A stretch of 64,000 bases of DNA from an uncultured Prevotella sp. (GCA_905233165.1 CAJODL010000005.1:1-64000), one strand, 5' to 3'; positions 8,338 to 17,684 are shown, counted from the stretch's first letter. The notes: a model not told the origin generated them from the letters alone. Numbers and translations: made by a program.

Positions 8338-8353
8338 TCCTCATAAATGAGGA
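8338..8353. promoter_or_regulatory. Candidate 7-2-7 operator between regulator and hemN
   Basis: TCCTCAT-AA-ATGAGGA is a perfect inverted heptamer with a 2-base spacer. This is the geometry of NarL-class binding sites. It lies between the two divergent promoters, about 75 bp upstream of the predicted hemN start of transcription. Confidence 0.5.
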
Positions 8354-8384
8354 TATAAAACGAACAATTCATTATTTTTTAGGA

Positions 8385-8415
8385 TTGTGAATGAAAAGAA
8401 ATCGTAGTATCTTTG
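8385..8415 (+). promoter_or_regulatory. Promoter of the haem operon
   Basis: TTG (8385-8387), 20 bases, then TATCTTTG (8408-8415). The element lies inside the ORF-track version of hemN and therefore sets the start at the ATG 8442, about 20 nt after the expected transcription start. Confidence 0.75.
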
Positions 8416-8441
8416 CAGCCAAAATTGCGAAACCAGACTTT

Positions 8442-9779
8442 ATGCTGACACCAGATGTTATAAAAAAATACAATATACCTGTTCCACGATATACCAGTTA
8501 CCCGCCGGCAAACTATTTCAGAGATTTGTCTGAGGAAGAATACATCAGTGCAGTTCTTCGTTCAAACGATGCGAAAGACAGAAACCTGTCCTTCTATCTA
8601 CATATACCCTTCTGCTACCACTTGTGCCATTATTGCGCTTGTAACTCATACGCTATGCGAAGTAAGGTTGATGTGGATAACTACGTGAAGGCATTGCATA
8701 AGGAAATTGATTTGATAATTCCACTTTTACAGCCCGACAGGCAAGTTGCGCAGATACATTATGGAGGTGGGAGCCCCACAAGTCTTCAGCCAGCTGTCAT
8801 CAAGTCGCTCAACCAACACATTCTAAATATTTTTCCAAAGATTGACAGTCCTGAGGTGGCCATCGAGTGCCACCCCGGCTATCTGTCGCTCTCAGATTGG
8901 AAAGGACTTGTAGAAGCGGGCTTTTCCCGATTCAGTATTGGTGTTCAGGACTTTTACGAAAAAGTCTTGAAGACCGTCAACCGACGCCATTCCAAAGAGA
9001 GAATGGAAGACATCTTTGCCGTGCTGCGTGACGGAGGTGCACACATCAACCTGGATTTTCTTTATGGTCTGCCTTACCAGACAGCAGAGAGCTTTAGTCA
9101 CACCATAGAGCAGGCAATTCGTCTGCAGCCCGACCGGTTGGTGATGTTCAGCTATGCCCACGTACCCTGGCTGAAGAAACGACAGCTCATCTTGGAAAAG
9201 GCAGGACTGCCCACTGCCGAGGAGAAGGAACGGATGTTTAATGAGGCTGCTAAACTGCTTCTGGCAGCAGGCTACGTGAGAGTTGGTATGGATCATTTCG
9301 TACGTCCTGACGACGAGCTCTATACCGCATTGCAAGAAGGTCTTCTGCACAGGAATTTCCAAGGCTACTGTACCCGCAGAACGACAGCCCAGGTATATGC
9401 GCTAGGTGTGACAGGTATCACTCAACTGGAAACGGCTTACGCCCAAAATACGAAAGACATCGATGAATACATCCAAACAGTAAACAGCGGACATCTGCCT
9501 GTCAGGAAAGGTTATCTGTTAACCAGGGAAGAACAGTTGTCAAGGGAAGTCATCGACAGTCTGATGTGTAACTATGCCGTAACACTAACAGATAAGCAGC
9601 GGGCGGTGATGAATTATGACGAACAACGACTGGCGGAGATGCAGACCGACGGCATCATCACCATCGATGGTAACACTATAAGGATGGCACATGAGAGCAG
9701 TCCGTTTGTGAGAAATGTGGCAGCACTCCTCGATCCGCTGATGCAGCATACGACGAAAGCTTTCTCAAAACCCGTATAA
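8442..9779 (+). CDS. hemN: Oxygen-independent coproporphyrinogen III oxidase
   Basis: Radical-SAM enzyme that decarboxylates coproporphyrinogen III to protoporphyrinogen IX in anaerobes. The family N-terminus PVPRYTSYPPANYF, the 4Fe-4S motif CYHLCHYCAC (C-x3-C-x2-C), HYGGGSPTSL and a C-terminal HemN domain are visible over 445 aa. The upstream ATG at 8391 used by the ORF track lies upstream of the TATCTTTG promoter core, so the ATG at 8442 is chosen; it also matches the usual HemN length. It is the first gene of the haem operon, 32 bp before hemG. Confidence 0.95.
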   Translation: MLTPDVIKKYNIPVPRYTSYPPANYFRDLSEEEYISAVLRSNDAKDRNLSFYLHIPFCYHLCHYCACNSYAMRSKVDVDNYVKALHKEIDLIIPLLQPDRQVAQIHYGGGSPTSLQPAVIKSLNQHILNIFPKIDSPEVAIECHPGYLSLSDWKGLVEAGFSRFSIGVQDFYEKVLKTVNRRHSKERMEDIFAVLRDGGAHINLDFLYGLPYQTAESFSHTIEQAIRLQPDRLVMFSYAHVPWLKKRQLILEKAGLPTAEEKERMFNEAAKLLLAAGYVRVGMDHFVRPDDELYTALQEGLLHRNFQGYCTRRTTAQVYALGVTGITQLETAYAQNTKDIDEYIQTVNSGHLPVRKGYLLTREEQLSREVIDSLMCNYAVTLTDKQRAVMNYDEQRLAEMQTDGIITIDGNTIRMAHESSPFVRNVAALLDPLMQHTTKAFSKPV

Positions 9780-9811
9780 GTGTTTAAGATTTCAAATAGT
9801 TCAAGTACAGG

Positions 9812-11197
9812 ATGAAAACAGATATATTGATTATAGGAGCCGGCTTGACCGGTCTGACAACAGCCTACACTTTAGCACGTCGAGGACGTCAGGTGACAGT
9901 GTTGGAACAAATGGACAGAACCGGAGGACAGATACAGACACATACGGAGCAGGGATTTGTTTTTGAGAGTGGACCGAATACAGGTACCATATCCAACCCC
10001 GAAGTAGCAGAACTGATGGCAGACCTGGAGAAAACATCGGGTGGCAAATGCCGGATAGAGACTGCACCTGATGCCTCGAAGCGTCGTCTGATATGGAAAG
10101 GCAATCGGTTTTATGATCTTCCTTCAGGGCCTGTGAGTGCCTTGAGTACTCCGTTGTTCACGTTGGCAGACAAGTTCAGAATACTTGGAGAGCCTTGGCG
10201 CAAGAAAGGCACTAATCCTGACGAGTCAGTAGGATCTTTAGCACGTCGAAGACTGGGCAAGTCGTTTGTCGATTATGCCGTTGATCCTTTTCTGTCGGGT
10301 GTCTATGCCGGTAACCCCAATACGCTTATTACGCGCTATGCGCTTCCGAAGCTCTATCGTCTTGAACAGGATTACGGCAGTTTCATCCGTGGTTCGTTTG
10401 CCAAGATGAAAGAGCCGAAGAGCGACAGAGACCGTCTGGCTACAAAGAAAATATTCTCAGCGGTAGGTGGATTAGGACAGATTACCCATGCTATGGCCGA
10501 TTATCTGGGTACAGCCCTGCTGACTGGGGTTCGCAATGTCAGAATAATGCCGACGGAAGACGGATGGGAAGTCGCATTTATAAATAAGGCAGGCGAGCGG
10601 CAGATTATCGAATGCCATCAGGTTGTCACGACTTGTGGTTCCTATTGTTTGCCCGAGTTGCTTCCCTTTATTGATAACAGTAGCATGCGCCAACTGAACA
10701 ACCTGACCTATGCCCCTGTGGTAGAGATTAGCGTGGGAGTTCGTGATACCTTTGGGGGCGACTATCGTGCCTTTGGCGGGTTGATACCTTCGTGCGAGCA
10801 GCAGCCCGTGCTGGGTATTCTATTCCCCTCAGCATGCTTTACAGGCCGTGCGCCTGAAGGTGGTGCCTTGTTCTCCTATTTTATGGGGGGTGTCAGACAT
10901 GCCGAGCTGCTCGAGAAAAGCGATGATGAACTGACTGCCGTAGTGGAGCAGCTTTTCTATTCAATGCTGAAGTTTCCTAAGCAAGCAAAGCCTGACCTCA
11001 TCCGCATCTTCCGCCACCAACGGGCCATACCTCAGTATGAGATTACATCAGGTGAACGTTTTGATACCATCGAGCGATTGCAACGAAGCTATAGCGGTCT
11101 GACCATTGCGGGCAATCTTCGTGACGGTATAGGTATGGCTCATCGTATCAAGCAGGCTGTAGAAACAGCCGATAGGTGTTTAAATTTTAAAGTATAG
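9812..11197 (+). CDS. hemG: Protoporphyrinogen/coproporphyrinogen oxidase (HemY type)
   Basis: A 461-aa FAD-dependent oxidase. The dinucleotide-binding motif DILIIGAGLTGLTTAY opens the protein, and GPNTG and GNLRDGIGMAHRIKQA near the ends match the HemY/PPOX family. It oxidises protoporphyrinogen IX to protoporphyrin IX; members of this family can also act on coproporphyrinogen, but the presence of HemN and no coproheme decarboxylase in this cluster favours the classical route. The oxygen-dependent chemistry of this family is notable in an anaerobe. hemE begins 4 bases after its stop. Confidence 0.9.
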   Translation: MKTDILIIGAGLTGLTTAYTLARRGRQVTVLEQMDRTGGQIQTHTEQGFVFESGPNTGTISNPEVAELMADLEKTSGGKCRIETAPDASKRRLIWKGNRFYDLPSGPVSALSTPLFTLADKFRILGEPWRKKGTNPDESVGSLARRRLGKSFVDYAVDPFLSGVYAGNPNTLITRYALPKLYRLEQDYGSFIRGSFAKMKEPKSDRDRLATKKIFSAVGGLGQITHAMADYLGTALLTGVRNVRIMPTEDGWEVAFINKAGERQIIECHQVVTTCGSYCLPELLPFIDNSSMRQLNNLTYAPVVEISVGVRDTFGGDYRAFGGLIPSCEQQPVLGILFPSACFTGRAPEGGALFSYFMGGVRHAELLEKSDDELTAVVEQLFYSMLKFPKQAKPDLIRIFRHQRAIPQYEITSGERFDTIERLQRSYSGLTIAGNLRDGIGMAHRIKQAVETADRCLNFKV

Positions 11198-11201
11198 AGA
11201 T

Positions 11202-12221
11202 ATGGAAAGTATTTTCCTGAACACATTACTTGGTCGGGAGTGTCATCGACCGCCTGTGTGGCTGATGCGACAGGCAGGTCGTGTACTGCCACGTTACCAG
11301 AAGTTGCGTGAGCAATACTCCTTTTCAGAACTCATCAATACGCCAGAGTTGGCAGCACAGGTAACACTACTGCCTGTAGAGGACCTGGGTGTGGATGCCT
11401 CCATTCTGTTCAGCGACATCCTAATGGTGCCGATGGCTATGGGTATGGAGATAGAATGGACAGAGCAGGGACCCAAGTTCCTGAATCCGCTGGCTACACA
11501 AAAGCGGCCTTCAAGCTGTCTGAAAGTGCAGCCGGAACTCCTCGACAATGTATATCGCGCCATCGACCTTGTAGTTGAACAGAGCGAAGTGCCCCTGATA
11601 GGATTCTGTGGGGCTCCGCTGACCACCCTCTGTTATATGCTACAAGGCATGAGCACCAAGCAGACCTTTCCTGAGGCCAAACGTTTCTTTTACGAAAACA
11701 AGGAAGAGACACGACGACTGATTGATGCCGTGACTGACATGTCGATAGAATATGCCATCAAGCAGGTAGAGCATGGCATCGATGCTTTCCAACTGTTCGA
11801 TAGTCATGCAGGACTCCTGCCTGCCGACATCTATGCAGAACTGTTTCTGCCTGCTATTTGCAGGATTACTGATGCTGTGCGCTCTATGGGCACCCCCTTG
11901 ATATTCTTCCCCAAAGGACTTGGTTGTGGACTGAAGCAGATTACACCAGATGTGTGTGACGTTGTTAGTATTGACTGGCAGACGTCGCTGACAGAAGCCC
12001 GACAGATGGTGCACCCTGAAGTAGGCCTACAGGGAAATATCGACCCACACCTGCTTTTTGCCTCGCATGAGGAGATTCAGCGGGTGATGGAAACCTACAA
12101 GCCATTCTTCCGCGAAAATCACAGGTGGGTGGTAAACCTTGGGCATGGGGTTCTTGCCGACACACCTTTTGAGAACGTGAAGTTCTTGATTAACTGGATT
12201 AAAGAAACAAACTGGAAATGA
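11202..12221 (+). CDS. hemE: Uroporphyrinogen decarboxylase
   Basis: A 339-aa TIM-barrel enzyme that decarboxylates the four acetates of uroporphyrinogen III to give coproporphyrinogen III. The signature PPVWLMRQAGRVLPRY near residue 20 contains the substrate-binding arginines, and SDILMVPMAMG carries the catalytic Asp. Length is normal. The stop overlaps the start of the next gene (ATGA), implying translational coupling. Confidence 0.95.
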   Translation: MESIFLNTLLGRECHRPPVWLMRQAGRVLPRYQKLREQYSFSELINTPELAAQVTLLPVEDLGVDASILFSDILMVPMAMGMEIEWTEQGPKFLNPLATQKRPSSCLKVQPELLDNVYRAIDLVVEQSEVPLIGFCGAPLTTLCYMLQGMSTKQTFPEAKRFFYENKEETRRLIDAVTDMSIEYAIKQVEHGIDAFQLFDSHAGLLPADIYAELFLPAICRITDAVRSMGTPLIFFPKGLGCGLKQITPDVCDVVSIDWQTSLTEARQMVHPEVGLQGNIDPHLLFASHEEIQRVMETYKPFFRENHRWVVNLGHGVLADTPFENVKFLINWIKETNWK

Positions 12222-13744
12222 TACAATATAAATCGATTAATCACCTCACCACCTCTTTGAAAGAACGAGAGGACTACTTCAGCAACATGAACCGCAATGA
12301 CGTCGGTCCATCAGTGCTGCTGCAGACCTGTAACCGCGTTGAACTCTATTACGGAGAAGGTGAGGTTCCCGATGAAGTGGCACGACATCTCTTCCGGGTG
12401 GTGTGCGGTCTGGAATCTGCCATCACTGGCGAACGGGCCGTACAAGGACAGGTAAAAGATGCTTATCTGGCAGCCCTTCAGAGTGGCGCAAAACTCTCTG
12501 CAGGACTGAATAAACTCTTCGAGTGCGCCCTGCAGATAGGTAAGCGTGTACGAAACCAGACGGAGATATCTCATGGAGCCGTCAGTCACAGTCTGGCTGT
12601 TATCGAAATCATTGAGCAACAACACATCAATCTTTCTAATGCACAAATCACCATTGTCGGGGTGAACAAACTGACAGAAGACATCATCAAGTTCCTGAAA
12701 AACAAAGGGGCAAAGGTAATAATGCTGGCCAATCGTACTGAAGAGAAAGCCAGACGGATGGCTGCTCCATACGGTATTGATGTACGGCAACTCGATGAGA
12801 AAAACGATTTCCTGCAGCATACCGACATCCTGATTAGCGCAACCTCTGCCGACCATGCTATTATCTTTAAGGAAGACTTGAATCCAAATCGCAAACTGCT
12901 TGCTATTGACCTTGCCTTCCCCCGCGATATCGACCCTCGTGTTACTGAAATGGAGCAGGTGACTCTCTACAACCTGCAGGATGTAGAACGGAAAGTACAG
13001 GCTAACATCGCCGTTAGGGAGGATGAAGTGCAGAAGGCGAAAATGATGATTGAAGAAGAGATAGGACTGCTACACGAAATCATGGAACGACGTAAGAAAC
13101 ACAATACTCTCCGCATTGTGGCACGTGGAAGCCGACTCTCGCAGCTACAGGTTAAGGAAGTGATGCAACGTCTGCCTGAGGTGCCCTACGAGTTGAAGGT
13201 GCAGGCATCGCTAGGCGATAAGAATCAAAACATCTCGCTGCTCAACGGCCAGGCACCTGATGACTTCTTTACTCGTGAACTCGATCAGGCCCTGCTAAAG
13301 GGTGAGGCCGATGTGGCCATCCACTCTGCCAAAGATTTGCCTGAACAGTTGAATGGCGGTCTGGAAGTCATCGCCCTTTATGAGGCATTCGATAAGACCG
13401 ATGCTCTTGTAAGTCGCGACAACCAGACACTGGAAACACTACCTGCAGGCAGTCGCATCGGAACCAGTTCACCCTTGCGCAAACAAGAACTGCTGGCTCA
13501 GCGCCCTGATTTGGAAGTCGTAGGTATTCGCGGCTGCATCGAAGACAGGGTTCAGCAAGTAAGGTCGGGACAGATTGATGCCGCCATTGTGGCCACGTGT
13601 GCCTTGAAACGTCTCGGCATGGAGAGTGAGATTGCTGAGATATTATCCTTTGCAACCCATCCCATGCAAGGCCGACTGGCAGTGACAGCAAGGAAAGGGC
13701 GCAACGATCTGAAAGCGATATTCTCGAAAGGAAGCATCCTGTGA
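12218..13744 (+). CDS. hemA-hemC: Fused glutamyl-tRNA reductase and hydroxymethylbilane synthase, both C-terminally shortened
   Basis: One 508-aa frame carries two haem enzymes. Residues 1 to about 295 are a glutamyl-tRNA reductase: the catalytic Cys 38 sits in LLQTCNRVELY, HLFRVVCGLES and GQVK follow, and MLANRTEEKARRM belongs to the NADPH domain. The nucleotide loop reads GVNKLTE rather than GxGxxG, and the C-terminal dimerisation domain is missing. From about 297 the frame becomes hydroxymethylbilane synthase: ARGSRLSQLQ, the catalytic Asp 373 in HSAKDLPE, IGTSSPLRKQ and GIRGCIEDR. It ends after domain 1/2 sequence (HPMQGRLAVTARKG) without domain 3, which normally carries the Cys that binds the dipyrromethane cofactor. 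hemD begins 22 bp later. Confidence 0.9.
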   Translation: MIQYKSINHLTTSLKEREDYFSNMNRNDVGPSVLLQTCNRVELYYGEGEVPDEVARHLFRVVCGLESAITGERAVQGQVKDAYLAALQSGAKLSAGLNKLFECALQIGKRVRNQTEISHGAVSHSLAVIEIIEQQHINLSNAQITIVGVNKLTEDIIKFLKNKGAKVIMLANRTEEKARRMAAPYGIDVRQLDEKNDFLQHTDILISATSADHAIIFKEDLNPNRKLLAIDLAFPRDIDPRVTEMEQVTLYNLQDVERKVQANIAVREDEVQKAKMMIEEEIGLLHEIMERRKKHNTLRIVARGSRLSQLQVKEVMQRLPEVPYELKVQASLGDKNQNISLLNGQAPDDFFTRELDQALLKGEADVAIHSAKDLPEQLNGGLEVIALYEAFDKTDALVSRDNQTLETLPAGSRIGTSSPLRKQELLAQRPDLEVVGIRGCIEDRVQQVRSGQIDAAIVATCALKRLGMESEIAEILSFATHPMQGRLAVTARKGRNDLKAIFSKGSIL

Positions 13745-13766
13745 GTTAATAGTAAAAAGTTGAGAG

Positions 13767-14381
13767 ATGAAAACGCTCTATACTGGCATCACTTGTCCCA
13801 ATCCTGCGTATGTGCATACGCCACTAATTGAGATTCTGCCTGTTCAAGACAACAGTACCCTCATGCAAGCTGCTGGTAGCGTGGATCGCTATGACTATGT
13901 GCTCTTTACCAGTCGGTTTGCTGTGAAGCACTTTTGTTCTCTTCTCCCTCAACCAACAGCCATCAGCCATCATCCCTCTATAGTGTCAATCGGGAGTGCC
14001 ACAACTGTTGCCTTATATAATATAGGTGTAAAAGATGTACAGCAAGTAGATGAAGACAACTCTTATGGCGTAATAGAATGGTTCAGAAGCCAACCTTGTG
14101 GACGTATTCTTATCCCACGCTCCAATTTAGCATTACCCATCATTCCTGAGGGATTACGACAGATGGGCTTTGAGGTTGATACTGTGACAGCCTACATCAA
14201 CAGCATGCCCCAGAATCCGCAGCGGACAGATCTGAGCAAGATAGACCGTATTGTCTTCACATCGCCCTCAACCATCGACAACTTCATCCGTCTCTATGGT
14301 TCTCTGCCCGAAGGAAAGGTGTTTGATACCCGTGGCCCGGTAACCGAACAGCATTTACATACAAAGATAAAAACAACATAA
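13767..14381 (+). CDS. hemD: Uroporphyrinogen-III synthase
   Basis: A 204-aa HemD-family protein, shorter than the usual 240-260 aa. YDYVLFTSRFAVKHF, SIGSATTVAL and IVFTSPSTIDNFIRLYG match the two-lobed HemD fold; the helical tail after the last motif looks abbreviated. It closes and inverts ring D of hydroxymethylbilane. Its position right after the HemC domain and 3 bases before hemB supports the call. Sequence conservation in this family is low, so the assignment rests partly on context. Confidence 0.85.
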   Translation: MKTLYTGITCPNPAYVHTPLIEILPVQDNSTLMQAAGSVDRYDYVLFTSRFAVKHFCSLLPQPTAISHHPSIVSIGSATTVALYNIGVKDVQQVDEDNSYGVIEWFRSQPCGRILIPRSNLALPIIPEGLRQMGFEVDTVTAYINSMPQNPQRTDLSKIDRIVFTSPSTIDNFIRLYGSLPEGKVFDTRGPVTEQHLHTKIKTT

Positions 14382-14384
14382 TTT

Positions 14385-15356
14385 ATGAAAAGATTTAGAC
14401 CCTATCGTTTAACACCGGAGATACGCGACAAGTATGCCGACGTATCCATCAATGTCAAAGACTTTATAAATCCTTATTTTGTAGTAGAAGGAGATGGCGT
14501 CAAGGAAGAGATTTCCACGATGCCGGGCATCTACCGCTTCTCCATCGACACGCTCGTAGAGGATGTCAAGGAGATATATGCACTTGGTATTGACAAAGTG
14601 CTGCTCTTCGGTGTCATTGATGACAACCAGAAGGATGAGCGCGGCTCGCTGGCCTACGCTGAAGATGCGCTGGTCTGCCGTGCTGTGAAGGCTATCAAGG
14701 CTGCCCAGCCAGAAGTGTGTGTTATCACCGATGTCTGCCTCTGCGAATATACCAGTCACGGACACTGTGGCCTGCTCTGCAACCACGATGTGGATAACGA
14801 CTCTACCCTGCCGCTACTTGCCGAGATGGCCTATGTTCATGCCAAAGCCGGTGCCGACTTCGTGGCTCCTTCGGCTATGATGGACGGACAGATTGAGGCG
14901 CTCGACAAGCGACTCCGCGAGGCTGGACTGCGTGATAAATGCAAGATATTGGCTTATTCCGCCAAGTATGCCTCAGCCTTCTACGGACCGTTCCGCGATG
15001 CAGCCGACTCAGCTCCTTCCTTCGGCGATCGCAAGACCTATCAGATGGACTACCGCACCCACGACCAGGGATTGGAGGAGATAGCTGCTGATATTGATGA
15101 AGGTGCCGACTGGACTATGGTAAAACCCGCCATGCCTTATCTCGATATGATTGCCCGTGGTGTGGAGCGTTTCCCGCAGACGCCGATGGTGGCCTATCAA
15201 GTGAGTGGTGAGTACTCAATGCTCAAGGCTGCTGCCAAACTCGGCTATCTCGACGAGCAGCGCGTAGTGTTCGAGAGTCTGATAGCCATCAAGCGTGCCG
15301 GTGCGCAGTATATCATCAGTTATTACGCTAAAGAGTACATGCAGCGATGGGCATGA
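14385..15356 (+). CDS. hemB: Delta-aminolevulinic acid dehydratase (porphobilinogen synthase)
   Basis: A 323-aa TIM-barrel enzyme that condenses two 5-aminolevulinate molecules. The Zn-binding cysteines are present in DVCLCEYTSHGHCG. The Schiff-base lysines are in ILAYSAKYASAFYGPFR and WTMVKPA. Length is typical. It is tightly packed between hemD and hemL. Confidence 0.96.
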   Translation: MKRFRPYRLTPEIRDKYADVSINVKDFINPYFVVEGDGVKEEISTMPGIYRFSIDTLVEDVKEIYALGIDKVLLFGVIDDNQKDERGSLAYAEDALVCRAVKAIKAAQPEVCVITDVCLCEYTSHGHCGLLCNHDVDNDSTLPLLAEMAYVHAKAGADFVAPSAMMDGQIEALDKRLREAGLRDKCKILAYSAKYASAFYGPFRDAADSAPSFGDRKTYQMDYRTHDQGLEEIAADIDEGADWTMVKPAMPYLDMIARGVERFPQTPMVAYQVSGEYSMLKAAAKLGYLDEQRVVFESLIAIKRAGAQYIISYYAKEYMQRWA

Positions 15357-15376
15357 TGGAAGGTGGAAGGTGAAAA

Positions 15377-16669
15377 ATGAAAATTGAAAAAATGATACAA
15401 CAGAGAATATTGTCTGAAAAAGCTTTTGAACGGGCACAGCAGGTGATACCCGGCGGGGTGAACAGTCCCGTTAGGGCACTCCGCAGCGTAGGCACCACAC
15501 CGCTCTTCGTGAAAGAGGCTAAAGGTGCTTATATCACTGATATCGATGACAACCACATCATCGACTTCTGCATGTCGTGGGGCGTATTCATCCTGGGTCA
15601 CAACAACGAGCGCGTCTCTCAGACGGCTATCGATGCCGTCAGTCGTGGCAGCAGTTATGGCATTCCCTGTGAGAACGAGACAATACTGGCTGAAAAAGTC
15701 CGCGAGGCCTTCCCCACGATGGAGCGTCTGCGCTTTGTCAACAGCGGCACCGAAGCAACCATGTCAGCCATCCGTGTGGCTCGCGGCTATACAGGACGTA
15801 ACATCCTCGTGAAGTTCGAAGGCAACTACCACGGTCATGCCGACCATCTATTGGTGGCAGCAGGCTCCGGCGTTGCCAATATCTCTAACGCCTCGTCGGC
15901 CGGTGTGCCCGATGGATTTGTGAAATATACAGTGGTGCTGCCTTATAACGACACCGAAGCCCTGCGCCAGTTCTTCAGCGAACATGGTCATGAGGTGGCA
16001 GCACTCATCATCGAGCCTGTGGCCTGCAATATGGGTGTGGTGGTGCCCACCGAAGACTTTCTGAAGGCTACCCGCGAGGTTACCGAACAGCATGGTGCCG
16101 TGCTCATCTTCGACGAGGTGATTACCGGCTTCCGTCTAGCTTTTGGCGGTGCCCAGCAGCGTTTTGGCATCACACCCGACATGACCACCGTTGGCAAGAT
16201 AGTCGGTGGCGGATTCCCTGCTGCAGCCTTTGGCGGTCGTGAGGACATTATGAAAGTGCTAGCCCCCGAGGGTCCCGTCTATCAGGCTGGTACGCTGAGC
16301 GGCAACCCCGTGGCTATGGCGGCAGGAATCGAGACGCTGACCCAGCTATCGCGAGCCGATTTCTATGAGACATTAGAGCGTAAGAGCAATGCATTTATTG
16401 CTCAACTCGAGCAGATTATCGCCGGCAAAGGCATCCAACTAAACTGTTGTGGCTCTATGTTCACGCTATTTTTCAACGAAAATCCTGTGCGCAATTTCAA
16501 GGACACACAACGCTCTGACCAACAGCGCTTTGCCCGATACTTCCGCAACATGCTCAGTCGTGGCATCTACGTCAGTCCTTCGCAGTTCGAGGGCAACTTC
16601 ATCTCAGAGTCTCACACACCAGAGATACTCGACTACGTCTTGGAGAGTATAGCACAGAGTATAGAATAA
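15377..16669 (+). CDS. hemL: Glutamate-1-semialdehyde 2,1-aminomutase
   Basis: PLP-dependent enzyme converting glutamate-1-semialdehyde to 5-aminolevulinate, partner of the HemA domain upstream. PGGVNSPVRAL, VNSGTEATMSAIRVARG, LIFDEVITGFR and the PLP lysine in TTVGKIVGGGFPAAAFGG are visible. The start could be 15377 or the ATG at 15392; the first five codons sit in a short repeated word (TGAAAATTGAAAA), so either is possible. Length 430 aa is normal. Confidence 0.95.
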   Translation: MKIEKMIQQRILSEKAFERAQQVIPGGVNSPVRALRSVGTTPLFVKEAKGAYITDIDDNHIIDFCMSWGVFILGHNNERVSQTAIDAVSRGSSYGIPCENETILAEKVREAFPTMERLRFVNSGTEATMSAIRVARGYTGRNILVKFEGNYHGHADHLLVAAGSGVANISNASSAGVPDGFVKYTVVLPYNDTEALRQFFSEHGHEVAALIIEPVACNMGVVVPTEDFLKATREVTEQHGAVLIFDEVITGFRLAFGGAQQRFGITPDMTTVGKIVGGGFPAAAFGGREDIMKVLAPEGPVYQAGTLSGNPVAMAAGIETLTQLSRADFYETLERKSNAFIAQLEQIIAGKGIQLNCCGSMFTLFFNENPVRNFKDTQRSDQQRFARYFRNMLSRGIYVSPSQFEGNFISESHTPEILDYVLESIAQSIE

Positions 16670-16675
16670 CCGACC

Positions 16676-16969
16676 ATGTATTTCACAGGAATTATCATAG
16701 CGGTTTGCACCTTCCTGACCATAGGCATCTGGCATCCTATTGTCATCAAGACTGAATATTATTGGGGTACGCGTCCTTGGGTCGTTTATCTGGTGATTGG
16801 CCTGGCAGCCATCATTGCCGCGCTATTCATTGAAAATGCCATCCTTTCCGCCATTGTAGGCGTATTCGGCGCCTCGGCCCTGTGGGGTATCGGAGAACTC
16901 TTCGAGCAGGAAAAGCGCGTAGAGCGCGGCTGGTTTCCTAAGAACCCAAAGCGGAAACAAACAAGGTGA
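16676..16969 (+). CDS. DUF4491 small membrane protein
   Basis: A 97-aa protein with three hydrophobic segments (about 3-20, 36-52 and 55-75) and a charged C-terminal end (EQEKRVERGWFPKNPKR). It matches the DUF4491 family seen in Bacteroidales. It starts 6 bases after hemL and is probably the last gene of the haem operon. Function is unknown; a link to haem handling is only suggested by position. Confidence 0.8.
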   Translation: MYFTGIIIAVCTFLTIGIWHPIVIKTEYYWGTRPWVVYLVIGLAAIIAALFIENAILSAIVGVFGASALWGIGELFEQEKRVERGWFPKNPKRKQTR

Positions 16970-16990
16970 CTTTAAGCAGTTATATTTTCT

Positions 16991-17677
16991 TCATGCCCAT
17001 TTGAAGTTTTCCTTTCCTGCGGCTATTTCGAAGTGATATTTTGCTATTCCAAGGTCCATGTGTGTATAGCCAATGAGGGAAAATCCCTTTTTGGCTATTA
17101 CCTTATGGCGATTATTTTCTATACCAGCATATTCGAATGAGAACTTCTGCTGGTTTACTGCTGTCGGAGCGAGAAGAGCAGCTTCAACACCTTGTCTGAA
17201 CCATTCTGGGGTACTGTCACTAACGTTGCTCACCTGTTCTATGGTCTTTATCTTATGTGTCACACCTTGTGTCTCTCCATATCCGATGGCGATATATGCC
17301 TGTATTGTTTCTCCTTCTTCAAGCACATAGGTACCAGATATCTTTTTGTAGCTTAGCCCAACCCAGCAGGTATTCAATCCCAGTGTCTGTGCCAGCAACA
17401 CTAATGCCTCGCCATAATAGCCTATTCTATCGTCGAGGTCAGCAGCCTTTTTGCCAGCCATAACGATATAGTTCTGCACACCACGAAACCTTCCATATTT
17501 TGCAAGTGTTCCTAAGAAGGCTTTGGGTTCGTTCATTATCAATTGCATGTGCAACTGCCCCACCCTGTTCAGCTCTGCGATTTTCTGCTCAAGAACTTCT
17601 ACTACATCCTTTGTCAAAGGTTGTTCTTTATATGCTCTGACACTATGGCGAGCCGAGATTGCTTCTTGTAAATTCAT
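16991..17677 (-). CDS. Nitroreductase-family flavoprotein
   Basis: A 228-aa FMN-dependent oxidoreductase. AISARHSVRAYKEQPL is the typical FMN-phosphate-binding start, GEALVLLAQTLGLNTCWVG is the central helix, and LLAPTAVNQQKFSFEY matches the C-terminal half of TM1586-like nitroreductases. The ORF-track start is a GTG overlapping the upstream gene; the ATG at 17677 preceded by GGAAGAA is more likely and leaves 7 bases to the CDF stop. Substrate unknown. Confidence 0.87.
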   Translation of the reverse strand: MNLQEAISARHSVRAYKEQPLTKDVVEVLEQKIAELNRVGQLHMQLIMNEPKAFLGTLAKYGRFRGVQNYIVMAGKKAADLDDRIGYYGEALVLLAQTLGLNTCWVGLSYKKISGTYVLEEGETIQAYIAIGYGETQGVTHKIKTIEQVSNVSDSTPEWFRQGVEAALLAPTAVNQQKFSFEYAGIENNRHKVIAKKGFSLIGYTHMDLGIAKYHFEIAAGKENFKWA

Positions 17678-17684
17678 TTCTTCC

